6,360 nt of DNA from DATAYF01 sp036272735. GTDB lineage: Bacteria; Chloroflexota; Ktedonobacteria; Ktedonobacterales; Ktedonobacteraceae. The stretch spans positions 1-6,360 of the forward strand of contig DATAYF010000718.1 in the NCBI GenBank assembly GCA_036272735.1, read 5' to 3'. Below, in pieces: positions 1 to 4,692 of this stretch. The notes below the pieces were generated by a model that saw only the letters and a list, made by a program, of their open reading frames with translations, did not search any database and was not told the origin of the DNA. Position 1 is the stretch's first letter, and each line of letters starts with the position of its first letter. The position numbers and the translations under genes were made by a program.

Positions 1-219
1 GGTTTGCTGTGTGCCCTCTATGTAGCAACGGTGTAGTAACACGTATTCGTATTAGTAGATCAGCTTGCTTCTTGCAACACAACCATCGTATCTGTGCTGG
101 TTCTCTTGCGAGATGAGAGAGCGCATTCCTTCGACTGTTTCTCCAAAAAAAGCGAGAGAGACAAAATAAGAAGCTGTTGCATGTTTTCCCATATAATGGA
201 CAAGTATCTCACTCAGGCG
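1..219. other. Left-edge stretch without a recognised gene
   Basis: I see no convincing coding region here. A plus-strand frame runs from 94 into the opposite gene, but it has no ribosome binding site and its second half is only the antisense of the 220-540 gene. The stretch is the 3' flank of that gene. A weak inverted repeat, GTGT-AGTA-ACAC at 31-42, is the only structure noted, and there is no T-rich terminator. Confidence 0.5.
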
Positions 220-540
220 CTAGAGGTTGGCTCTTGTACGCCGGACGCCATCATCAAAGTAACGCGTTGGTTCAACGCGGCGCTCCTTCCGCTTATTGAT
301 AGGCAAATCATCGGATGTTTCATTCGCTTCTAAGTGGCGCATCTCCTGATCGTGTGTCGCGTCATAGATCAACTCTCGATGGTCATAGAGATAATCAAGG
401 AGCGCGCTGATCGCGTGACCCTCAATGAGAACATGGCTACTCCCCCCTTGCTCAGAAGCAATGTGGAACTGCAAAGTGCGCTCCTGTTGGAGATGAAATA
501 GCCATTTTCCCGTATGCTGAACTGGGAGTCTCTTTTCCAT
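220..540 (-). CDS. Hypothetical protein, 106 aa, basic C-terminal tail
   Basis: I do not recognise the family with certainty. The 106-residue protein starts at the ATG at 540, preceded on the minus strand by GAAAGGAAC, a good ribosome binding site about 6 nt before the start. It ends at a TAG at 220-222. It has no signal peptide or membrane segment and is predicted cytoplasmic. Residues 1-50 look like a small mixed alpha/beta fold with alternating hydrophobics (KWLFHLQQE, LQFHIASE). Residues 42-70 are probably helical (AISALLDYLYDHRELIYD). The tail from about 83 is rich in Arg and Lys (KRKERRVEP, VRRTRANL) and could contact nucleic acid or an acidic partner, which is inference only. The next minus-strand gene upstream (855-1337) lies 314 bp away, so this gene is probably transcribed on its own, perhaps from the signals near 671. 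The overlapping frame at 369-560 lacks such support. Confidence 0.68.
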   Translation of the reverse strand: MEKRLPVQHTGKWLFHLQQERTLQFHIASEQGGSSHVLIEGHAISALLDYLYDHRELIYDATHDQEMRHLEANETSDDLPINKRKERRVEPTRYFDDGVRRTRANL

Positions 541-854
541 AGGATGTTCCTTTCAATCACATGCTATGCTCTGGGGCCTGTTTCTTCTGTTCATTCCCCC
601 TGCCCCCTGCCAAGACAGGCTCTGATAGCTTCAACATTTGCTGATTGCAGCCTATTCCCATGCGGCGTATTGTCAACTTGACGATAATTGCAAAGCTAAT
701 TATCCTGAATTCAGCACGAAAGTGGGGTGTCAACCCAAATTTTGTTTGAAAGAACGTCCTCTAAAAATGCTAAAATGAGGATTCGGTGGGGAAAACTCAT
801 CAAGAGAAAAATTTAAGTTGACAACACCCTGCCGCTTTCCCGCCGTAATGGCAA
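541..854. other. Intergenic region with repeats and promoter-like signals
   Basis: No gene is seen in these 314 bp. They contain the upstream region of the 220-540 gene, the 3' flank of the 855-1337 gene, an AT-rich inverted repeat at 683-704, a C-rich tandem (CCCCCTG twice, about 596-609), a GCCTGT/ACAGGC inverted pair (576-581 and 615-620), a CTAAAA(A)TG near-duplication (761-777) and three copies of TGTCAAC or its complement (671-677, 728-734, 817-823). No canonical terminator follows the 855-1337 gene. Confidence 0.5.
648..706. promoter_or_regulatory. Back-to-back promoter-like region with two inverted repeats
   Basis: The 11-bp palindrome GTCAA-C-TTGAC (672-682) carries a -35-like box in each direction. 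On the plus strand TTGACG (678-683) is followed after 17 nt by TATCCT (701-706). On the minus strand a perfect TTGACA (676 to 671) is followed after 16 nt only by a weak TAGGCT (654 to 649). Minus-strand transcription would serve the 220-540 gene with a leader of roughly 100 nt. Plus-strand transcription has no gene to serve before the opposite-strand gene at 855-1337. A second inverted repeat, GATAATT (683-689) and AATTATC (698-704), spans the plus-strand spacer and could be an operator. Confidence 0.4.
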
Positions 855-1337
855 TCAAACACTATCTGAGAGTTTCTGGAGGTCCTGATCTGACCAGATG
901 GTCCACTTGGGTTTCGAGTTGAAAATGTGTTGTAATTCGTACTTATTGTCAAGCACACTCCCACCGACAAAGATGTTGCGCCGCTGAAATGGCTCAGGGG
1001 TGGTAGCAAGCGACCAGTCTTGTTGAGCACCTCCAGGGGAAGAGAACCAGGGCTTTTCGAGTCTATAGGCTTGCTGATGAACCCAGGGCGGACAAGGGAA
1101 AGACGTTCGGCGGCACAATTCTTCAACAGTAGCAGCACAAAATGCGGCCCAGTGTATTCCCTCTATTGTGGTAACGGATGGAAGTGGCTCACAAATTAAC
1201 TCCTGGCGATGATCGACGGCATAACGCCACCAATCGTGGAGAAAGCAGCCAAGAGCAAACCAGGGATCTTCACCCTGGTCAATCTGTGCCGTCACACCAG
1301 CAATAGTATGTATGGGATATGGGAGTGAAGCTGCCAT
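855..1337 (-). CDS. Hypothetical protein, 160 aa, partner of DUF6036-type gene
   Basis: A 160-residue, probably cytoplasmic protein with no membrane segment. It starts at the ATG at 1337, with a weak AAAGGG about 12 nt upstream, and stops at a TGA at 855-857. Visible blocks are a tryptophan-rich helix (FLHDWWRYAVDHR, 32-44), an Ala-rich helix (WAAFCAATVEELCRR, 63-77), PCPPWV (81-86), YRLEKPWF (91-98) and TPEPFQRRNIFV (113-124). From memory this order of blocks occurs in uncharacterised proteins of Actinobacteria and Ktedonobacteria, some encoded beside DUF6036 nucleotidyltransferases, as here. It lies 118 bp downstream of that gene on the same strand, suggesting co-transcription, though a separate promoter is possible (see 1379-1384). 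R38 and H43 form an Rx4H pattern as in HEPN RNases, but nothing else supports that family. Its function is unknown; a partner in a toxin-antitoxin-like pair is inference. Confidence 0.75.
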   Translation of the reverse strand: MAASLPYPIHTIAGVTAQIDQGEDPWFALGCFLHDWWRYAVDHRQELICEPLPSVTTIEGIHWAAFCAATVEELCRRTSFPCPPWVHQQAYRLEKPWFSSPGGAQQDWSLATTPEPFQRRNIFVGGSVLDNKYELQHIFNSKPKWTIWSDQDLQKLSDSV

Positions 1338-1378
1338 GGTTGTTCGTTGCCCTTTTTTTGAATGCTTTTTATACCTCC

Positions 1379-1384
1379 ATTATA
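1379..1384 (-). promoter_or_regulatory. Consensus -10 box upstream of the 855-1337 gene
   Basis: Read on the minus strand this is a perfect TATAAT, about 42 nt before the ATG at 1337, in the 118-bp spacer between the two tandem genes. The hexamer 17 nt upstream (TCGTAG) is a poor -35 match, so it is at best a weak or activated promoter. It would give the second gene of the pair its own short leader. Confidence 0.35.
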
Positions 1385-1455
1385 CAACAAGTAAGATTCT
1401 TCTACGAGGACTTAGGATTACTGATCAAAAGAATAAGCTTGTGCCAAAGACCAAG

Positions 1456-1989
1456 CTACTGGAAAAAACAACGATCGATGGCTTGGGTAGTATAGGTACT
1501 TCTAAAACCAAGCTGGGTAGGTGGAATGTAACTGTTTACGATAGACCAGGCTTGCGTTCTGGTCTGCAGAGAAAGTCGCTGGGCAATGGCGAGGATGTCG
1601 CGATCGTCCTGGGGACGCCCTGAAAAAAGTTTGAGCGCGAGGATATACTCGAACTCAGGAACATAAACCGTAAGATTATCGAAGGTTTTCCAATGGTTCG
1701 GGGCTTTAGGCTTGCCAATTTGATCGACGACGATGGTCACATCATCATTCAGCCATGCAGGGGGAAGCTTCTTTTCTTTGGCAACTAGGGCAATTGCTTG
1801 CTGAACAGTCTGATAGGTGCTCCGATCATTCGTCGCAATTACCACATCAATATCCTGGGTAGCTTTTCGGTTGCCTATCTGAGTAACCATGAGCGCACCG
1901 CCGAGCAGAATGATGGATGTCTTCACCTGCATATCCGCGAGTTTCTGGCCCAGAAAACCAAGGTATTGTTCGATTTGTGAGCCGTCCAT
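1456..1989 (-). CDS. DUF6036-type nucleotidyltransferase-fold protein, 177 aa
   Basis: A soluble 177-aa protein of the MNT/AbiEii-like nucleotidyltransferase superfamily, close to DUF6036. The core signature is visible: LLGGALM (28-34, glycine-rich turn) and, 14 residues later, the acidic pair D46-I-D48 in TQDIDVVI, the expected metal-binding residues. LPPAWLND (75-82) and YVPEFEYILALKLFSGR (109-125) followed by DDRDI (128-132) are typical of DUF6036 proteins. The start is the ATG at 1989; AAGGGG sits only 3 nt before it, close for a ribosome binding site, but an in-frame stop at 2005-2007 rules out a longer protein. It ends at a TAG at 1456-1458. It is the first gene of a tandem pair with 855-1337. 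Relatives include proteins of abortive-infection and toxin-antitoxin systems that transfer nucleotides to RNA or protein. Activity here is inferred from the intact motif, and the true substrate is unknown. Confidence 0.82.
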   Translation of the reverse strand: MDGSQIEQYLGFLGQKLADMQVKTSIILLGGALMVTQIGNRKATQDIDVVIATNDRSTYQTVQQAIALVAKEKKLPPAWLNDDVTIVVDQIGKPKAPNHWKTFDNLTVYVPEFEYILALKLFSGRPQDDRDILAIAQRLSLQTRTQAWSIVNSYIPPTQLGFRSTYTTQAIDRCFFQ

Positions 1990-2388
1990 GTTCCCCTTTT
2001 TTCTCTAACTGCGCTGGCACAAGACCTACGAATGCCTTGATAAAACACAATAGTTTATTCGTTTTTCTTTATAGTTTGTCTGAGCTACTTATCTCTGGCG
2101 CGCTCTGGTGCTGAAAAAACGAGGGCAAGCCCTATTTTCGCAACTTTAGCAGTACTCTACCAGAGTCTATCATATGCTACTAACGATAAGCTTTTTCTAC
2201 GCTTTCGCCAGAGCAGTGTGGTCAATAGTATCATGGAAACACCCTGATATAGGACCGTTCTTTGCTTCATCCTGCGTTTAACCGATCCTGGAGAAGCAAA
2301 TACAATTTTCCATGAGGCTGAAGAAACAGCGTCAGCGTTGGTGAGAGCGTAAGCGACACCCGTCGGTTCCGGTTGAGTAACACCATTG

Positions 2389-2422
2389 GAACAAGCCGAC
2401 ACATGAACGTGTCGGTTTGTTC
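2389..2422. repeat. Strong 14-bp hairpin with 6-nt loop
   Basis: GAACAAGCCGACAC (2389-2402) and GTGTCGGTTTGTTC (2409-2422) are complementary at 13 of 14 positions, and the remaining one is a G-U pair in the plus-strand RNA. The loop is ATGAAC. The downstream side is only moderately T-rich, and no gene ends nearby on either strand, so a terminator role is uncertain. A decayed or related version, CGAC-ACCC-GTCG, lies just upstream near 2354-2365. It could be a mobile-element relic or the terminator of an unseen transcript. Confidence 0.55.
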
Positions 2423-2619
2423 TTGCCCGAAGCAGCCCACATCTTTCCGTTTTCCAACGAAATAAAGAGTGACGTTTCTTTCCGTAGGAGTGATAGGAAT
2501 TTAAGTGGATACCTCATCATTATACCTGCATTGCGTTTCTTACAGTAGAAAAAAGAGACTTCAACAGATGATCAGGTGGGCAAAAAGCGAACGCCACCAG
2601 CTAAGACGGCCTTTTTCAC

Positions 2620-2669
2620 AGCAACATCCCCCTGGGCCCCGTGTCAAAGGGGACTCCGGGGGTGTTGCT
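2620..2669. repeat. GC-rich 50-nt imperfect hairpin
   Basis: AGCAACA (2620-2626) pairs with TGTTGCT (2663-2669). After a single bulged T, CCCCC (2628-2632) pairs with GGGGG (2658-2662), and inside an internal loop CCCC (2637-2640) pairs with GGGG (2649-2652), closing the loop GTGTCAAA. It lies just upstream of the recognisable transposase remnant. A further short complement, AAAAAG/CTTTTT (2582-2587 and 2611-2616), precedes it. It may belong to the old insertion sequence. A terminator is less likely because the 3' tail (TGTTTAGC) is poor in T. Confidence 0.5.
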
Positions 2670-2680
2670 TGTTTAGCTCT

Positions 2681-2894
2681 CGTCGTTGGAGAGATGTCCC
2701 GCAACTAATCGCCGCAAGGACTCGGCACCAATCCCAAATTGTTTGGTATTCTATGACCGCCTACGAGCGGCAGGAAAGCCTGCGAAAGTTGCCCGGTGTG
2801 CTGTGCTGCGCGCAAGCTCTTACACCTTGCCTTTGCTCTTGTCGCCCACCAGCAGGACTTTGATCCGCTCTATCACCAGTCACGCACTGCCTGA
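2681..2894 (+). pseudogene. IS110-family transposase, C-terminal remnant, frameshifted
   Basis: This is the broken 3' end of an IS110-family (DEDD) transposase gene, from the C-terminal part of the Transposase_20 region. Three frames must be joined to read it. The first gives LIAARTRHQSQIVW up to 2746. Two extra bases (2747-2748) precede FYDRLRAAGKPAKVA in the next frame. A second two-base gain (2812-2813, GC within CGCGC) follows AVLR, after which KLLHLAFALVAHQQDF leads to a TGA at 2892-2894. The order TRH, six residues, FYxRL, GKPxKVA, RKLL is the usual C-terminal pattern of the family. A full transposase has roughly 330-400 residues; only about 70 are readable here. Upstream of about 2681 the similarity fades; a GDSGG near 2649-2663, in another frame, might be a trace of the serine motif, but this is weak. 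The product is certainly not functional. Confidence 0.72.
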
Positions 2895-2999
2895 ACACTC
2901 CGGGTCATCAAGGCAACGATGTTCTCTCCAGAACTGGGGTCTTTTTGTCTTTTGACAAGCTCAATTATTTCACCCCTTGACATTCAATACCGTATCTCA
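2681..2999 (+). mobile_element. Decayed IS110-family element, 3' part
   Basis: The frameshifted transposase end (2681-2894) is followed by about 100 bp of noncoding DNA ending in CCCCTTGACATTCAATACCG (2973-2992). From family knowledge, IS110-type right ends often carry a TTGACA that acts as the -35 box of a promoter formed when the excised ends join in a circle; here TTGACA is at 2977-2982 with no matching -10 in place. A short TTGTC-TTTT-GACAA hairpin lies at 2945-2958. The left end cannot be located and the right boundary is approximate (about 2992-3005). IS110 elements lack large terminal inverted repeats and target duplications, so the edges cannot be fixed by eye. Confidence 0.55.
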
Positions 3000-3290
3000 G
3001 CAATTCAGGCCGCTTTGTAAGAAGCATACGCAGGGCCACCTTGAGCGCATTCGACAGCAAAAGCTGTCCACTCCTTGTCGCAAGGCGTTTCGGCGTTCTG
3101 CCAGCACCACATTCCTCCCTTTCCTCATATTGCTGAGCACGGGAAGTGTGGAAGAACCAGGAAACTGGTACCATCATATTGTTTCCGTATGTCGGGAAGG
3201 GGCGGTTGGAAACGTGATAACCACTTATGTTGCGGATAACACGCTCTGGCCGCCTACTTCATCTTTTTCGTCAGAATCGCACCGATAGGC
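3000..3290. other. Gene-free region with a cluster of small hairpins
   Basis: No recognisable gene lies between the insertion-sequence remnant and the promoter of the aminotransferase. Open frames occur on both strands (2977-3288 plus, 2965-3177 minus), but they lack ribosome binding sites and recognisable domains. Visible hairpins are GACAGC-AAAA-GCTGTC (3053-3068), CCTTG-TCG-CAAGG (3073-3085), ACCAG-GAAA-CTGGT with a GNRA-type loop (3156-3169) and GTTTCC/GGAAAC (3181-3186 and 3208-3213). This may be further insertion-sequence debris or a structured transcript. Confidence 0.45.
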
Positions 3291-3291
3291 C

Positions 3292-3304
3292 TACTTGACA
3301 AGTA
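3292..3304. promoter_or_regulatory. Palindromic candidate operator over the -35 box
   Basis: TACTTG-A-CAAGTA is a perfect 13-bp inverted repeat with a single central base, and the -35 hexamer TTGACA (3295-3300) lies inside it. A dimeric repressor bound here would block RNA polymerase. The shape resembles short GntR-type operators, but the protein family cannot be told from the site alone. Confidence 0.5.
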
Positions 3305-3323
3305 CGTCATTATTGGGTATCCT
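3295..3323 (+). promoter_or_regulatory. Promoter of the aminotransferase-transporter unit
   Basis: A consensus -35 TTGACA (3295-3300) is followed after exactly 17 nt by TATCCT (3318-3323), a 4-of-6 match to the -10 box. Transcription would start near 3330, giving a leader of about 65 nt before the ATG at 3397. Palindromes cover the -35 box and part of the leader. An alternative -10, TATAAG (3338-3343), has no -35 partner. Confidence 0.6.
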
Positions 3324-3353
3324 TTTCAAATGATGGATATAAGTTTCTGGACC

Positions 3354-3366
3354 GTGGAATTTCCAC
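3354..3366. promoter_or_regulatory. Palindromic candidate operator, IclR-like core
   Basis: GTGGAA-T-TTCCAC is a perfect inverted repeat lying about 25-35 nt after the presumed transcription start and about 30 nt before the start codon. Its TGGAA/TTCCA core resembles the known E. coli IclR box (TGGAAAT and ATTTCCA half sites), and IclR-type regulators often control glyoxylate and aromatic-acid genes. Binding here would act as a roadblock. The assignment to IclR is inference from the half sites and the downstream gene. Confidence 0.5.
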
Positions 3367-3396
3367 ACTACAAACCCATATCTAGGAGGAGCCTGT

Positions 3397-4584
3397 ATGA
3401 CTTACCACAGTGGACGACATCTTCTCCAGATCCCCGGACCAACGAATGTCCCCGACCGTATTCTGCGGGCGATTGATCGGCCAACGATTGATCACCGCGG
3501 TCCAACTTTTGCCCAACTCACGCGTGAGGTGCTTGACGGCATCAAGACGATTTTTCAAACGTCACAACCCGTTATCATCTATCCTGGCTCAGGCACCGGT
3601 GCCTGGGAAGCGGCCCTTGTCAACGTCCTTTCCCCCGCTGATCGCGTGCTGATGTTTGAGACAGGGCACTTCGCGACGCTCTGGCAAGACATGGCGCAAA
3701 ACCTTGGACTTGACGTTCAGTTCGTGCCTGGCGATTGGCGGCACGGGGTTGATCCGGCGGCTGTCGAGCAGTTGCTTGCGGAGGATCGAGCACACGCCAT
3801 TCGTGCGATCATGGTGGTGCATAACGAAACGTCGACCGGCGTCACCAGCCGCATCCCTGAAATCCGCGCAGCGATTGATCGCGCTGCGCACCCGGCGCTC
3901 TTCATGGTCGATACCATCTCATCACTTGCCTCAATCGATTATCGACACGACGAGTGGGGTGTCGATATCACCGTCGGTTGTTCGCAGAAAGGGTTGATGC
4001 TGCCCCCCGGCCTCGGCTTCAACGCTATCTCCCAGAAGGCACTCGCGGCCGCAAGACAGTCACGGTTCCCGAAATCGTACTGGGCCTGGGAAAAGATCCT
4101 CGTTAGCAATAAAGAGGGATTTTACCCGTATACCCCCGCAACGAACCTGCTCTATGGGCTACGCGAAGCACTTGCAATGCTTCACGAAGAGGGTCTTTCC
4201 ACCGTCTTCGCGCGTCATGCACGGCTGGCAGAGGCAACCCGTCGTGCTGTGAACGCCTGGGGACTCGAAATCTTGTGCCAGAACCCACAAGAATACTCGA
4301 ACGTACTCACGGCGGTTGTTGTTCCTGATGGGTACGAGGCCGACCAACTGCGTGAGACGATCCTTGAGCACTACGACCTATCGCTGGGCACTGGACTTGG
4401 TCGCCTGAAAGGGAAAGTCTTCCGCATCGGCCATCTTGGCGACTTCAATGACTTGATGTTAGCGGGAACGCTATGCGGCGTGCAGATGGGCCTCACACTG
4501 GCAGGCATTCCACATAACGATGGCATCTCAGCGGCGCTCGACTTGCTGGCGCGTCATCAAGGAGCCGCTATCAGCACCTCGTAA
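3397..4584 (+). CDS. Serine-glyoxylate aminotransferase (class V, PLP)
   Basis: A 395-aa PLP enzyme of aminotransferase class V, predicted to convert L-serine plus glyoxylate to hydroxypyruvate plus glycine in the cytoplasm (serine cycle or photorespiration-type glyoxylate use). The length matches bacterial and plant enzymes of about 380-400 residues. Markers in order are HLLQIPGPTNVP (8-19, N-terminal substrate loop), GSGTGAWEAAL (64-74, cofactor phosphate region), HNETSTGV (142-149), VDTISS (171-176, with D172 facing the pyridine nitrogen), CSQKGLMLPPGLG (195-207, with K198 the Schiff-base lysine), YTPATNLLYGLREAL (245-259) and FRIGHLGDFND (342-352, with R343 the likely carboxylate-binding arginine). 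The start at 3397 has a strong AGGAGG (3384-3389) 7 nt upstream. It probably shares a transcript with the transporter 108 bp downstream. All key residues are intact. Alanine-glyoxylate or ureidoglycine-glyoxylate activity (PucG type) cannot be excluded, but the overall pattern follows serine-glyoxylate enzymes. Confidence 0.92.
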   Translation: MTYHSGRHLLQIPGPTNVPDRILRAIDRPTIDHRGPTFAQLTREVLDGIKTIFQTSQPVIIYPGSGTGAWEAALVNVLSPADRVLMFETGHFATLWQDMAQNLGLDVQFVPGDWRHGVDPAAVEQLLAEDRAHAIRAIMVVHNETSTGVTSRIPEIRAAIDRAAHPALFMVDTISSLASIDYRHDEWGVDITVGCSQKGLMLPPGLGFNAISQKALAAARQSRFPKSYWAWEKILVSNKEGFYPYTPATNLLYGLREALAMLHEEGLSTVFARHARLAEATRRAVNAWGLEILCQNPQEYSNVLTAVVVPDGYEADQLRETILEHYDLSLGTGLGRLKGKVFRIGHLGDFNDLMLAGTLCGVQMGLTLAGIPHNDGISAALDLLARHQGAAISTS

Positions 4585-4692
4585 ATCTGACCGACGTATT
4601 GTTTAGGACCTACTACAACCTCAGCCACCTCATCGTCGAGGTTCAACGTATGAACAACTACATAAGGCACTGTATTCAGGAGGAAAAGCACA
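4585..4692 (+). other. Intra-operon spacer with strong RBS
   Basis: The 108 bp between the aminotransferase stop and the transporter start contain no terminator and no clear promoter, which supports co-transcription. AGGAGG (4678-4683) lies 9 nt before the ATG at 4693 and fixes that start. A weak inverted pair, AACCTC (4618-4623) and GAGGTT (4639-4644), could form a small hairpin. Confidence 0.5.

Larger units (their letters stand above)
1990..2680. other. Gene-free region upstream of the minus-strand pair
   Basis: I find no credible gene in this stretch. The frames that occur (for example 2157-2402 minus and 2505-2708 plus) lack ribosome binding sites and family resemblance. It must contain the promoter for the 1456-1989 gene, but no good -35/-10 pair is visible. 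Structures noted are an 8-bp inverted repeat CTCTGGCG/CGCCAGAG (2094-2101 and 2207-2214), a small hairpin ACTCT-ACC-AGAGT (2154-2166), a strong hairpin at 2389-2422, and a hairpin-rich part from about 2576 to 2670. Confidence 0.5.

Noticed and set aside
94..333. Plus-strand open frame of 79 codons
   Set aside because: No ribosome binding site, no family resemblance, and its 3' half is antisense to the better supported 220-540 gene.
818..846. Promoter at TTGACA 818-823
   Set aside because: The expected -10 position (841-846) reads CGCCGT, not a -10 box.
964..1337. HEPN RNase assignment for the 160-aa protein, from R38 and H43 (Rx4H)
   Set aside because: A single short pattern with no other HEPN features; the rest of the protein has its own distinct block pattern.
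2157..2402. Minus-strand open frame of 81 codons
   Set aside because: Its start lies in the 2389-2422 hairpin, the composition is not protein-like and no domain is visible.
2505..2863. Two overlapping plus-strand frames (2505-2708 and 2576-2863)
   Set aside because: They are pieces of unrelated frames; only the short IS110-like part after about 2681 is recognisable, as part of a pseudogene.
2965..3288. Opposed open frames of 70 and 103 codons
   Set aside because: Neither has a ribosome binding site or a recognisable motif, and both cross the insertion-sequence right end.
3397..4584. Ureidoglycine-glyoxylate aminotransferase (PucG) identity
   Set aside because: The motifs follow serine-glyoxylate enzymes throughout, and no purine-catabolism gene is nearby; kept only as a minor alternative.
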